Assembly: GCA_951213105.1 (NCBI GenBank)
Contig: OX578138.1
Location: forward strand, 96,253,114-96,317,113
From: Amaurobius ferox
Lineage: Eukaryota; Arthropoda; Arachnida; Araneae; Amaurobiidae
DNA length: 64,000 nt
Direction of reading: 5' to 3'
In this document: positions 12,138-24,394 of the stretch, in pieces
How the letters are laid out: every line of letters starts with the position of its first letter
Numbering within the stretch: the first letter of the stretch is position 1
Notes under the pieces: model-generated
Told to the model about the DNA's origin: nothing
Databases searched by the model: none
What the model saw: the letters and a program-made list of their open reading frames with translations, nothing else
Program-made: the position numbers and the translations under genes

Positions 12138-12543
12138 ATTGTCGCATGATCTCTCTATATAAAGGGTGTAATTAATATTTTAATTTTTATTTAAGAAACT
12201 ACTGAATATATTTTGCTTAAATTTTTTTATACATTTTAAGGGATAATTTGAATATTTCCTAAAACTTTCGAAGCAATTTGTGAATTTTAAATTCGCTTAA
12301 AAATGTTTGAAAAAATAGGTCCCATAGGATTCAATGTATTTCATTTTTTCAAGTCGGGTTCTATACAAAACTAATTGGGTGATATTATTAGTTTATATTC
12401 CCCTAGGAGACCGTCTGAATAACATACTATAATTTCATTATGATAAAGTCATTTTTACTGCAGTTATCGTGCTAACGGACAGACAGACAGATAGACAGAA
12501 TGAACAAAGTCATAAACACTTTTCAACTATGTTGTAAAGTGTT
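12138..12543 (-). mobile_element. Family B hairpin-end fragment, copy 2
   Basis: Only the hairpin half of B is present: TTCGAAGCAATTTGTGAATT, CCCATAGGATTCAATGTATT, the (GACA)n tract at 12478-12497 and the terminal hairpin ending at 12543. It faces copy 3 at 12769 hairpin-to-hairpin with ~225 bases between. Confidence 0.75.
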
Positions 12544-12768
12544 AAAAATGAATTGATGAACTGAAAAGAATGGATGGATGATAGAGAATCAGCGAGGTCT
12601 TCAATGAGTGAAGAGTAAATAGTTAAAGAGAACCAATAAAAGTTAAATGAACAATACAAAATTTTTAAAATAAACTGTCAGTATAGACAAAATAGACGAA
12701 GTTCTGCCGCCCTAAAGATCCTCCTTTATTAGATCCCATAGGTGCTCCCATGGAAACTTGGCGTTTTG

Positions 12769-13675
12769 AACACTTTACAACATAGTTGAAAAGTGTTTAT
12801 GACTTTGTTCATTCCGTCTGTCTGTCCGTTCGCACGATAACTGCCGCAAAAATTAATTTATCAAAATGAAAATTTTGTCTGTTGTTGAGACGGTCTGTGG
12901 GACATATAGGAATGTAAAATAATAATGTCACCCAATTAGTTTTGGATTGATCCCGGATTGAAAGAATGAAATACATTGAACGGTACTGGATCTAAATGTT
13001 CAAACATTTAAGCAAGGCCATAATATATATAATAAAAATTTCAGCAAAATTCAGCAAAATATGTTGGGCAGTTTTTTAAATAAAAATTAAAATAGTAATT
13101 ACATCCATATAATATGAAACAGTCACGTGACCCACCTTAAAATAAAATACGGCATCCATCTTGTTTTTTAAAATAATATTTAGTGTTGAATCCGTACTAA
13201 AACCGCTTTTTTGCGTATTTTCTGTGCATCTATATTCTGTGCCAATGCAATTACAATATTTAGTGTAAATGATCATCAAACTTCGATTACTTCTACAACG
13301 AAGCCTAATTTTAATGGATGCAGAATGTAACCAAGTGACTGTAAGATAAGGTGCATGAGAATTGCTGAATTTTTTCAAGCAAAATTATTTAACTCTGGAG
13401 TCTGGAATAAAAGTGTATGAATGAAATATTCACTGCTTTTACATGGAGAGCCAGGCGATTTATACTTCAATGAAGTCATTTGAAAACCGTTCATTTTTTT
13501 ATTATTTTTATTTGTTTTAAATTTTCAAGTAAAATAAATTATTGTAGCTCTGTGATAATTTAAAAAATATATCACCTCTGAATGTATTGCATTTTAGAGA
13601 TGTTTCAATACAATTGAATTTCGGTTGGAAAGTGTTTCATAATCAATGCTTTATGAATGATTGATCTTTCTTGTT
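12769..13675 (+). mobile_element. Family B element, short variant, copy 3
   Basis: It begins with the terminal hairpin AACACTTTACAACATAGTTG and ends with TTGATCTTTCTTGTT. Between are (GTCT)n, CACCCAATTAGTTTTGGATT, CACGTGACCCACCTTAA and the conserved AGTGTTTCATAATCAATGC block. A 100-codon minus-strand frame inside is chance. Confidence 0.75.
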
Positions 13676-13875
13676 AAGTATTAACTTATTATAGAACTAT
13701 TGTCTTCATCAAACTTGTCTCAAAGTTAAATCGAATTTTAATTAATACTAAAACTAAAATTATAAATAGAAGATATTAATGAAAAGTCAATGTTTTTTAA
13801 ATAAATATGTAGGGTAAAACAAAGGCGTCTTCAATAACTAGTTGCTCGTTAGTGTTTAAATTTTCAGGACTGAAT

Positions 13876-14085
13876 TTGTTTTGTAGATGGGCATCGAACT
13901 GCGGAAAAGGAGGTATGTCGGTCGCACATAATTTTTTACTCAATATTGCGATGTCAAATTAAAATTTAATAAATTAATTAATTGCGATGTCATTTTTGTT
14001 TGCAGATGGACATCAAACTGCGGAACAGGTGGTATGTCGGACGCACAGGATTTTTTGCACAATATTGAGATGTGAGATTAAATTT
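13876..14085. repeat. ~119-bp tandem duplication
   Basis: Two units (13876 and ~13994) share TTTGTTTTG.AG, ATGG.CATCRAACTGCGGAA, GTATGTCGG.CGCACA and ATTTTTTNCNCAATATTG. Each unit shows an AG followed by 26 conserved bases and GTATGT, which superficially resembles a duplicated micro-exon with splice sites. No longer reading frame supports a gene. Confidence 0.6.
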
Positions 14086-14898
14086 AATGTTTGAACCCAA
14101 ATTATATTTAATTTTATATATTAAAATTTATCACCACAATATCTAAGGAGATTTTATATTCAAGTTAATCTGCGAACTTGTCTGGCGGCATTTGAAAATA
14201 TAATATATATATATATATATGTACATGGGTACATATATTTTCTTCTATTCAGTTCAAACCTCACCAACCAGTAAACTTCTTTAGAATCAACAAGTTAATT
14301 TAACCTCCTATTTTTTTAAATATAATAAAATATCTCGTGCATGCACACCAATAATTCACCATGGAGTAAGTAAACAGATTTAGCTGTAGCAATCGTGACA
14401 TTTTAAATATTAAAGCTTTCCCACCTATTGGAAAACACAGATTTAAATACTAAAATATCGAAATTATAACTACTATAATTCGATAACTTACAGTTCCATC
14501 CCAATTCCAATTATACACACTTAAAAACTATCAAAGAGCTATAAATTATTGCTTATTGTTCATAGCTAGTATTTTTAGTTTATGAGACATAAGCATTACA
14601 AATGTTCAATATTTTTTAACTTGACAAAGCGATTACTCGAAAGCTACATTAGCGTTTTTAAATAAATATAAATTAAGAAACTGAATTTTATAACACACAT
14701 TTTTGTCGTTTACTATTTATATCTATAATTTATAGTTTTCGGAGATATTTAGAAAGAAAGTATAAAAATGAAAAAATAGTCACTAGGACAGATATTTTTT
14801 TCAGTTTACTCAAAAAATTTTCAAAATGTTAAAATGTTGAAATTATCTTTATATATTCATATTTTGGACGATAATTTCGATCAAACAAGAAAAATCTA
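14086..14898. other. AT-rich stretch with short (TA)n, no gene
   Basis: It contains a (TA)n run at about 14203-14220 and otherwise no motif, repeat or frame I can support. Confidence 0.4.
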
Positions 14899-15101
14899 AT
14901 GTGGACAGCACATGAATTTCGCTGCGGACTTATAGCCACGTTCTCTTTATTTTAATTAAATTTAATTCACTTATAAATCAATTTTCGTTCTCATTTGGTA
15001 ACTGGATTTTTTTTCAAAGGTGGCGTAAAGAAAATACGAAAATACTAGAATATCTTGAGAATGGTTAGTCCTAGTGTAATGGGATTGATTTTATTCTTTT
15101 T
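14899..15101 (+). repeat. Family E module, directly abutting B copy 4
   Basis: TCTAATGTGGACAGCACATG at the left and TAGTCCTAGTGTAATGGG at the right are the ends of a module found inside long B copies at 15890-16150, 37400-37660 and 54955-55230. It runs straight into the B terminal hairpin at 15102. The left end resembles family A's 5' palindrome (ATGTG..CACAT). Confidence 0.6.
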
Positions 15102-15145
15102 AACACTTTACAACATAGTTGAGAAGTGTTTATGACTTTGTTCAT

Positions 15146-15178
<33 letters not shown>

Positions 15179-17192
15179 ACGTTAGCACGATAACTGCCGT
15201 AAAAATGACTTTATCAAAATGAAATTTTAGTATGTTTTTCAGACGGTCTGTGGAACCCATGGGAATATAAATAAATAATATCACCCAATTAGTTTTCTAT
15301 TGAACACGGGTTGAAAAAATGAAATACATTGAACCTCATGGGACCTAATTTTTCAAACATTTTTTAAGCAAATTTAAAATTCACAAATTGCTTCGAAATT
15401 TTTAGGAAATATTTACATTATCCCATAAAATATATAAAAAAATTTCAGTAAAATATATTAAGTAGTTTTTTAAATAAAAATTATTTAATATAGAGATAAA
15501 AACGAATTCAATTAAATTCTGACTTTTGGGATATCCTCCAGAAAGAGAAAAGATATATATTATATAATAAATATCTTTCCAAGAGTTTAGTCATTTGATA
15601 TATGAGAAAGGCTTCACATTTCAATATACATTAGGTAGATAACAATTTTTCAAATTTTTTTTTTAATTTTCTATAACTCTTCGTGATATACTTATTTGAT
15701 GGCATTTTTAAAGCACTTTCCTACGTCCTAGAGAATTAAAATTTGGTACAGAGCTTAAATTTGTTGAACATTTTATTCTACAAAAATTTGGTGGATCTTT
15801 AAATATAGATCATACATTTTTTTCGAAATGGCCTGAAAATAATCCCCGTTCACTTCTATAAATCATTGTTGTAATATTGTTAAAAATTCTGATGTGGGCA
15901 GCACATGTATTTCTCAGCAGACTCATATTTACGTTCTTTTTATTTCTTCAATAATAATTTGTGTTTATCTGCACGAAATAACAGCCATAAGTATTTTAAA
16001 TGACATTGAATTTGCACGTTAAACTTAAATTTGGTTCTCATTTGATAGCTGCACTTATTGTCAAATGTGGCGTAGCGAAAACGCGAAAAAACTAAAATAT
16101 CTCAAAAACGGCTAGTCCTAGAGTAATGGGGTTAGTCTTGTTCTTTTTGTTGTCAAAAATCAAATATAAAATAGGAATTTAATTGATATAATTGAGCACA
16201 CGTAGTCTTTTATTTCTATATTTAACGATTTTTGCGGGCTATTTCGCAAAAACAGCCCCTTCCTTTTTCCCGAATCGTATTAGAATAACCTACAAATGAT
16301 TTATATACCAAATTTTGTTAAATTTGGTATATAAATCGTAGGTTATCGAAATATTATACACCAAATTATGTTGAATTTGTTCTATTAGTTTTTAGCTAGA
16401 GTGGATAAAGGCAATTTCTGCCGGCCATTTCGCAAAGAAGGCGGATTCTTTTATTAAGAATCGTACTATAATCTAATGAACATCACGATTTCCCACAAAA
16501 ACATACCTACCAAATTTTATGAAATTCGGTCCATTAGTTTTTCAATTAGAGTGGATGTAATATCCTCACAGACACACAGAAACATACTCAGATACACCCT
16601 TACACACACAGACGTCTTCCTAAAAATAGTTTTTTCGTGTTCTAGAAGTCCCAAAACGTGTAGATCCTTCGAAAATTCGAGTTCCGATCTTCGGCACGAT
16701 TCGAATACTTTGAATACATACACACACATACACACACACACACATATTATCTGTGTATCTGTGTATTATCTGTGTACCTAAATTCCGTGCCTATGCAATT
16801 ACAATAGTTGTGATTTGAAATGATCCCTAAACTTTTATTATTTCTTCAACGACGCCTAATTTTAACTTATGCAGAATGCAAATATCTCAAGGGATTGTAA
16901 GGTGAGTTACATAAGAATTGCTGAATTTTTTTCACACAAAATTATTTAGCTCTGGAGTCTGGAATACAGGTTATATGACTGAAATATTCATTGATTTTGC
17001 ATAGAGAATCAGATGATTTATATTTCGATACAGTTTTTTAAATATTTAAGAATAATAAATTACTGTAGTACGGTGATAATGTAAAAGATATCACCACTGA
17101 ATGTATCACATTTTAGAAATTTTTAAATGAAATTGCATTTTAGTTGGAAAGTGTTTCATAATCAATGCTCATGCATGATTGATCTTTCTTGT
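15102..17192 (+). mobile_element. Family B element, long variant, copy 4
   Basis: It starts with the hairpin AACACTTTACAACATAGTTG, the (GTCT)n tract at 15146-15176 and the usual B left half to ~15480. The middle is then replaced by ~1.3 kb holding the E module (TCTGATGTGGGCAGCACATG) and C-type core units (GCCATTTCGCAAA). The usual B right end follows (AGTGTTTCATAATCAATGC ... GATTGATCTTTCTTGT). The same mosaic occurs at 36693 and 54175, so it is a stable subfamily. It is non-coding; frames at 16476-16781 are chance. Confidence 0.75.
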
Positions 17193-17202
17193 GTTTCTTT
17201 AA

Positions 17203-17730
17203 AAATTACGTATAAAACAAGCATTTAATGGAAATATTTAAGCATACGTAGTTTTTATTTTAGATTTTGACAATTTTTGCGGGCTATATCGCTAAAAAGG
17301 GGAGGTTATATTTTCCGAATCGTGCCAAAATCTAAACAGCACCAGGATAACCCACATGTAACCAAATTTTGTAAAATTTGGTCTATTGGTTTGTCAGCTA
17401 GAGTGGATACAGAAAATTTTTCGGGCCATTTCGCTAACTATGGCGGGTTCTTTTATCCCGAATCGTACTCAAAACTAGTCAGCAACAGATTCACCCACAA
17501 GTGACTTATCTACCAATTTTTAAGAAATTCGGTCAATTATTTTTTTAGTTAGAGTGGATAAAAAAACTGCACAGACAGACACACAGACAGACGTCACGCT
17601 AAGAATAGATTTTTCGTATTCTAGAGGTCTCGAAACGTGTAGATCCGTCGAAAACCCGAGTTGCGATTTTCGACATGATTCCAATACGTTCCCTATACAT
17701 TACCATGTATTGCAGAGGAAGTAAAATTTA
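17203..17730 (+). mobile_element. Family C element with terminal hairpin
   Basis: It begins AAAAATTACGTATAAAACAA and contains two core units (GGGCTATATCGCTAAAAAGG; GGGCCATTTCGCTAACTATG). An ACAGACAGACACACAGACAG tract follows, then CGAAACGTGTAGATCCGTCG, ending in the imperfect hairpin CCCTATACATTACCATGTAT. There is no coding sequence. It has the same plan as A and B: core repeats, then microsatellite, then terminal hairpin. Confidence 0.65.
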
Positions 17731-18351
17731 TTTCCATTTCCATTACTAGGTTCAGACGCATAAGTGTCTAAAGTGTTTACATTTTTCGTAACGCTCCGAC
17801 TTCTATTACAGATACTGGCATAGATGTTATTGACACCAAAATGAATTGAGTCCCTATATGAAGCCGGTGTGATGGCCACACAAGTTTTATTTTTTGTTTT
17901 GTCATAGACATATATTTCTATAGATATAATGAGTCCAAAATTTATTTCCCGAATTTATTCATAAAACGAAACTGTGTTCTTTTCCCAGACGTGCTGGATG
18001 CCAATCACGTGGAATAGAATCGTGGCATCTAATACATATTCTACATCAGTCTATTTCTGAAATCTTTTTTCAATCATTCTGGCGTTTCAGCAAGTTTCTA
18101 GGGCACGGATTTACCAGAGGAATTCCCCTTTCCTTCTGAAAGATATTCCAAGCGTGAAATTTAAAATTTGAAATTCTCTTCAACTTGACAGCGGGAACAC
18201 ATTTTTTTTAAACTTCCAAAATATATCATATTTTCATTGTAGATGTGAAGACGGGAAGTCTGTATATGCGACTTGAAAATCGTGTTCTGTTTTTTTTTCA
18301 CAATGTGGAAATGAGGACGGATGTCACAAAAACTTGCTTTCAGTAATAGAA
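17731..18351. other. No gene recognised
   Basis: AT-rich DNA between family C and the 161-bp satellite. A 65-codon minus frame at 18161-18358 has no recognisable motif. Confidence 0.4.
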
Positions 18352-19469
18352 TTAACAATATTTCTTTGTTTCATTTTTTTATTTATCGGATATAAACAGT
18401 GATGACCCATAAATTTTTATGTGATCGAGAAAGTAAGATGTTTTATTCAAAACCAGATGTTAAATATACGACAGTTTGCATAAAGTTACGAAAAGGTTCC
18501 CTCTCATCCTCCAGCCTAACATTTCTTTGTTTCAATTTTATATTTATCGAATATAAACAGAGATGACTCATCAATTTTTATACGATCAAGGAAGTAAGAT
18601 GTTTTATTCAAAACCAAATGTTAAATATACGACAGTTTGAATAAAGTTACGAAAAGGTTCCTTCCCATCCTCCAGCCTAACATTTCTTTGTTTCAATTTT
18701 ATATTTATCGAATATAAACAGAGATGACTCATCAATTTTTATATGATCAAGGAAGTAAGATGTTTTATTCAAAACCAAATGTTAAACATACGACAGTTTG
18801 CATAAAGTTACGAAAAGGTTCCCTCTCATCCTCCAGCCTAACATTTCTTTGTTTCAATTTTATATTTATCGAATATAAACAGAGATGACACATCAATTTT
18901 TAGATGATCAAGGAAGTAAGATGTTTTATTCAAAACCAGATGTTAAACATACGACAGTTTGCATAAAGTTACGAAAAGGTTCCCTCCCATCCTCCAGCCT
19001 AACATTTCTTTGTTTCAATTTTATATTTATCGAATATAAACAGAGATGACTCATCAATTTTTATATGATCAAGGAAGTAAGATGTTTTACTCAAAACCAG
19101 ATGTTAAACATACGACAGTTTGCATAAAGTTACGAAAAGGTTCGTTCCCATCCTCCAGCCTAACATTTCTTTGTTTCAATTTTATATTTATCGAATATAA
19201 ACAGAGATGACTCATCAATTTTTATATGATCGAGGAAGTAAGACGTTTTATTCAAAACCGGATGTTAAACATACGACAATGTGCATAAAGTCCCTCCCAT
19301 CCTCCACCCTAACATTTCTTTGTTTCAATTTTATATTTATCAATTATACACAGAGATGTCTCTAAATGTTTATATGATCGAGGAAGTAAGAAGTTTTATT
19401 CAAAACCAGATGTTAAACATACGACAGTGTCCATAAAGTTACATAAAATTTCCCTACCATCTTCCAGCC
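18352..19469. repeat. 161-bp satellite array, about seven units
   Basis: Unit starts (TAACATTTCTTTGTTTCAAT) fall at ~18352, 18517, 18678, 18839, 19000, 19161 and 19310, so the inner period is exactly 161 bp. The sixth unit is 12 bp shorter (149). Inner units differ by only a few bases; the first and last are most diverged, as expected if unequal exchange homogenises the middle. Each unit ends GTTACGAAAAGGTTCC, then CATCCTCCAGCC. There is no open frame through the array. Confidence 0.95.
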
Positions 19470-19804
19470 CGTATCTCTTGCACTCCTACTATTCTTAAAA
19501 TTATAGAGCTTGCACTCAGATTCCAGTTCTCGAAGACATAGTACCCAAATTCAATACGGTATATGAGATAATTCTGTCAATATATTTTATTCCAGTAAAA
19601 TGTTCTACATATAAGGACAGTTCGGAAACTAGTTCGATAAATCAATATCGTCGCGATCGCGTAAAACGTTGATGGTTGTCAACTCGTCAACAGCTGTATC
19701 TAATTGGATGCCATTTTCTAGGTTTCTGTGAAATAGCCCCATTAAAAATTTAGTCCACATTTCCAGTTTCTAGGACCAAGAGTTATCGAGATATGAATAA
19801 AAAA
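19470..19804. other. Spacer, no gene
   Basis: It contains no gene. The 3' part (19700-19790: TTTCTAGGACCAAGAGTTATCGAG) has motifs that recur in dispersed repeats at 44300 and 56890. Confidence 0.4.
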
Positions 19805-20785
19805 TCTGATGTAGGCAGCTCATGACTTTCCTTATATAATGCAATGAATTTACTACTTTTACAGTTAAAAAAATCTGATGTGGGCAACACATGACTTTCC
19901 TTATATAATGTAAAGAATTTAATACTTTTACATTAAATTTTTTTTTTCTTATGGTAGATACTAATATTGTTTCCAAGATATTGAATTTTCGACAATTGGT
20001 CGTCATTTTCATTGATTTAGCGTCCTTTTTATCCATTTGGCGAGATTTTCGTTAATGTGGCGACATTTCAAAAAGTCACCAAGTTGGCGACATTCTGCCA
20101 AATTCGTCGCCAAAATCTCGCCAAGCGTTATGGACGAAGAAATAAGTTATTTTTACAGCAGATAAATGACTATTGGCATTCAAATACAAAAGTAATATTC
20201 AAAGTATCTTTTTTCATGAATGGGACGAGCTAGATCCACGAGAATGATGTCACCCAATTTATCGCATTGTATTACATATGAAAAGTGAACATGTTTCTCA
20301 ATAAGAAATATTTTTTTTTATTTTATATGACTTTATGATAATTTTTTTGAAAAATGTGCAATATCTCAAGAACGGTTCATGTTAGCGTTCTAAAATTTAT
20401 GTCAATCGTTTTCTAATGAAAAATTACATAAGAAATGTCTATTTGCGTAACTTTATTAGCGGTTTTGATTTTTTGATGATTTTTTCAAAATTTCATTCGA
20501 AAATTTAGGGGGGTTCTGAAAATTCGAGTGCTTATAAAAACAATAGACTTCCAGTGTTTACGGATTGTGATTTTTGTACCAAATTTGGTTAGAATCGGTC
20601 CATTCGTTCGTCAGTTATCGTCTCCAGACTCACTGACACACACAAACACACACACAGACATCACTTCAAAAATGTTTGATTCTTGATCAGGGATGCTTGA
20701 AACGTGCTCTCCTGTCGAAAACTCGAATTCGAATTTTCGACCCCGTCACAATACTTTCCTTATACATTATGTATATAAGGAAAGT
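19805..20785 (-). mobile_element. Family A element, full length, copy 2
   Basis: The 5' end (TCTGATGTAGGCAGCTCATG) is present twice in tandem, at 19805 and 19874, a 69-bp terminal duplication. The GGCGA-rich core follows (20035-20125), then CGTTCGTCAGTTATCGTCTC, a (CA)n tract at 20636-20660, and GAATTTTCGACCCCGTCACA. The terminal hairpin ACTTTCCTTATACATTATG...GGAAAGT closes the element at 20784. It abuts family B copy 8 with no spacer. Non-coding. Confidence 0.85.
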
Positions 20786-21755
20786 AACAAGAAAGATCAA
20801 TCATGCATGAGGCATTGATTATGAAATACTCCCCAGCTGAAATTCAATTTATTTAAACATCTCTAAAATGCGATGCATCTAGTGGTGATACTTTTTAAAT
20901 TATCACAGAACTACAATAATTTATTTTACGCGAAAATTTAAAATTTCATCGAAAGAAATGGACTTTATTAAAATGATGTCATCGAAATATAAATCGTCTG
21001 GCTCTTTATGTAAAAGCAGTGAATATTTCATTCATACACTTTTATTTCAGACTCCAGAGTTAAATAATTTACGTGAAAAAATCGGCAATTATTATATCTT
21101 ACAATCACTTGTTTACATTCTATATCCATTACGATATTACGCTTCATTGTAGAAACAATCAAAGTTTGGCGATCATTTAAACTCTAAAATATTATAACCG
21201 CGTTGGCGCAGAATATAGATGTACAGAAAATACGCAAAAAATAATGCGGTTTTAGGCCGGATGTGACACAAAATATAAATTTAAAAGAACTTTAAAAATC
21301 ATGATTTTGACACAGGAAAAAAAATTAGATGGATGCCATATTTAATTTTGAAATGTGTCACGTGATCTCTTCATATTATATGGGTATAATTATTATTTTA
21401 TTTTTTTTAAACTAGCGAATATATTTTACTGGAATACTTTTTATATAATTTATGGGATAATTTGAATATTTTCTAAAATTTTCGAAGCAATTTGTGAATT
21501 TTAAATTCGCTTAAATGTTTGAAAAATCAGATCCTTTAGGGTTCAATGTATTTCATTCTTTCAATCCGGGTTTCGATCCAAAACTATTTGGGTGATATTA
21601 TTCATTTTTATTTCCCATACCACAGACCGTCTCAACAACAAACTAAAATTTAATTTTGATAAATTCATTTTTATAGCAGTTATCATGAGAACGGAAAGAC
21701 AAACAGACGGATCGAACAAACTCATAAATACTTTTCAACTCTGTTGTTAAGAGTT
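20785..21755 (-). mobile_element. Family B element, short variant, copy 8
   Basis: It starts ACAAGAAAGATCAATCATGC at the last base of A copy 2. It contains AAACATCTCTAAAATGCGAT, TCACGTGATCTCTTCATATT and GTTCAATGTATTTCATTCTT. It ends with a degenerate hairpin (CTTTTCAACTCTGTTG). The microsatellite is decayed (AAAGACAAACAGACGG). Confidence 0.75.
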
Positions 21756-21767
21756 AAAAATGAACCT

Positions 21768-22570
21768 CCCATAGAGATAGCATTATGCAGACGATACTTT
21801 TACTGCCAATTTATTTGAAAAAAAGTATATTATGTTGTTTGGCAACATAATTAATTTCAATGCATTTAGACTACAGACGATTTTATTAAATCTTTTTCGA
21901 CTTAAATCATAAAAAATGCTTATAAATATAAATTTTATCGAAATTGCGTTTTTGACTAGATTGCGTAAATTAAAGCCTTTGGGTTTTAAGATTATGGAAC
22001 ATGTATCTTCGACCCAGACCGTCTGACCTACCAGAAAAGTATAAAGTATCTATTTGGACGGCCGGGCAGCGCCATCCAATTTGGACCGAAACCCAGTGGT
22101 GGAGGCATCCACAGGGACCGTACCCTCCTCCTCCTTCCACCAACCTCTCGGAAGGAGTTACGGACCCACATGTTTAACGTAATCGTACTCCGACTGAACA
22201 CGGCGGCACGTTCGACAGTGGTGGGAATCGAACCCTTGTCGACCGAGTGCAATTCCCGTGCGTTAATCACTTGGCTGTCGCTCCCGGAACAATTACCTGT
22301 ATTTTCAATTTCGTATATCCTCTGTTTTATTTTGACAAATTTTTCACACTCATATGTGGTGTTTAACTCATATATTGTGTTTTGGCGATTGTTAAAGCAA
22401 AGTAAAAGTAGTATTGATATATATTCTAATACCATTTTAGCTCTTTCATTTTGTCATATATTAATCAAATTTCATATTTTTCATTAAAATTGTTTACAAA
22501 TGGGACCAGGGTGTTTTATTCCGAGTTTCGTATTGCAAAAACAAATGTTCTTATGCATTTAAGGAGAATT
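21768..22570 (-). repeat. Family D dispersed repeat, interrupted by SINE1
   Basis: The left half (ATAGCATTATGCAGACGATA ... TTTTTGACTAGATTGCGTAA) matches 45465-45700. The right half (CATATATTGTGTTTTGGCGA ... GGGACCAGGGTGTTTTATTC) matches 44870-45020 and 46360-46410. The two halves are split by the SINE at 22011-22286. Non-coding. Confidence 0.6.
22011..22286 (-). mobile_element. SINE1, tRNA-headed copy
   Basis: On the minus strand this reads a tRNA-like head with B box GGGTTCGATTCCC, then the SINE1 body (GCGGAGT-like block, TTAAACATGTGGGTCCGTAA, GGTACGGTCCCTGTGGATGC), ending GACGGTCTGGGTC. The A box is mutated. The 135-codon minus-strand frame (22028-22435) runs through body and flank and is chance. 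Confidence 0.8.
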
Positions 22571-23544
22571 AACTATTTAATAAAATGTTTTAAATAACAA
22601 TATCAATTATAATAGTATAAAAATTTGCATGTAATTGTGAATTTTAATTTTCTTTATAGTATACATTCCGTAGGAAGAACGCTAGTGCAAAACATTTTAT
22701 TCCAGTAGATTTAAGAATAATAAAATTGTAAGATTATTTCATTTTTATTTATTTACTGTATTCACTATACAGGCTTGGAAAACACAAAACACCCCATCTG
22801 ACATCACGTTTTTAGGATTAAAACTCGCACGATGCTAGCAGGAATCTCTGTTCATTCTTGTAAATTACTCTTCATAGAACATATATAGCAGGTGAAAATC
22901 AATAATGAAAATGCTGTATTGTGGATCCCTCAAAATTGTTTCTGACTGTGGGAATAAAAAGGTATAACATTGGAAAATTAAGTGCTATTATGTTACATCC
23001 AGGAAATACACACCACGCTAAATCCAATTTTAGTAAATGCAATGTCTTGCTGTTTAGCGTTGAATAAAAGTCTCAAAGTCTGTCATTTCCCAATAATGCC
23101 AGAAATATACCACAGTTTTCATTATTTTAATCTAAATGGCTCTTTAAAAAAAGACAAACAGACAGCGGAAATCAATAACAATAGCAGGACCCCATAATTT
23201 TGCAGGCAGGTACCTACATAGATGAAATTTTTCAGGAGGGAGCACTTTTTTATTTCGCTGCAGCTTATGAGATAATTTAATTTTATGCACTTCTGAAGTG
23301 AAAAATGTTCTTAGCGTATCGACAAATTCATCGATTTTCTAGGTATCGTACCACAAAAACTATAGCATACAAAACCACGAAATTTGATACATGTATAGAG
23401 AAATAATAGGGTAGTACAATTAAATAAACCGTTTAATAAACTTGAGTTTGGCTTGAAATAGTTAACGAGCTGAGCTCAGTGAGTAGGAGGCGAAGCCTCC
23501 AAACTTGCGAAGCGAGTTACAAGGGTTGAGAAAGAGTAGTAAGC
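22571..23544. other. No gene recognised
   Basis: AT-rich with no supported feature until 23460. There GAGGCGAAGCCTCC and TTGCGAAGCGAG form short palindromes just left of the inverted repeat at 23545. Confidence 0.4.
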
Positions 23545-23630
23545 AGGGCCAGAGCGGGGCCGGCGGGATTTCTTCTTCTTATCGGGCCTAGATGCAGGTT
23601 TCGTGACGTCACAACTTACATCCCATCCAC
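23545..23630 (+). repeat. Family H repeat, left member of an inverted pair
   Basis: GGGCCAGAGCGGGGCCGGCG, then TTATCGGGCCTA and TGACGTCACAACTTACATCC. The same order occurs on the opposite strand at 27125-27237. GC-rich in an AT-rich region. Confidence 0.65.
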
Positions 23631-23958
23631 GTCGTTTACACTTTGCTCTAGTTCTTAATCAGCGTCGATTATGGAGTCGATATTTTAGAGTGATAGAAGT
23701 TGATTGAAGTAAAAATGTTTTAATTGAATAAATATAACGAAAACAAATTATATATATGAAGAAGGAATATAAATAAGATTGTAAAGTAAAAAAATACTGA
23801 ATATTTCCGTAGTTACGAGGTTCTTTTTTTTTCTTTTCTTCTAAAAGATTCAATGCCGGGTTTCAACCTTTTGAATTTTATTTTTTCATAAAATTCATTT
23901 ACTTGAGGAATCTGGCTTTTGTTCTTAAATAACCTAATGCACAGAAGCACATTATGAC

Positions 23959-23966
<8 letters not shown>

Positions 23967-24010
<44 letters not shown>
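23967..24010. repeat. (TA)n microsatellite
   Basis: About 22 perfect TA units, followed to 24300 by AATA/ATAC-rich low-complexity DNA. Confidence 0.95.
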
Positions 24011-24012
<2 letters not shown>

Positions 24013-24394
24013 GCTTTTGGGCAGAGTTAATTACATTTTTAATTACATAGTTCTCCTAAAACATTTTTGTAATAAGGTCTTTCAAAAATTTTAACTGTCA
24101 GATTTACATAACATATATCCTAATATACATACATGCTTAATAATAATATTTAATAATTAATATACTATTAATAATTATTGAATACTATTAATTAATATAA
24201 TATGAAAACTTATTTAATAGTAATATACATACATATTTAATAATATATATATATATATTTAATAATAATACATACTAAATAATATATATATACTTAATAT
24301 ATAAGAAAAATGTCTAAAAATAAGATATACAAAAAACCCAATTATAACACTTCATAACATTAAGGCGCCATGCCGCTCTTTCATGTTTAGCAGG

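Noticed and set aside
18352..19469. CRISPR-like repeat array
   Set aside because: The whole 161-bp unit is conserved with no unique spacers and the genome is eukaryotic, so it is a satellite.
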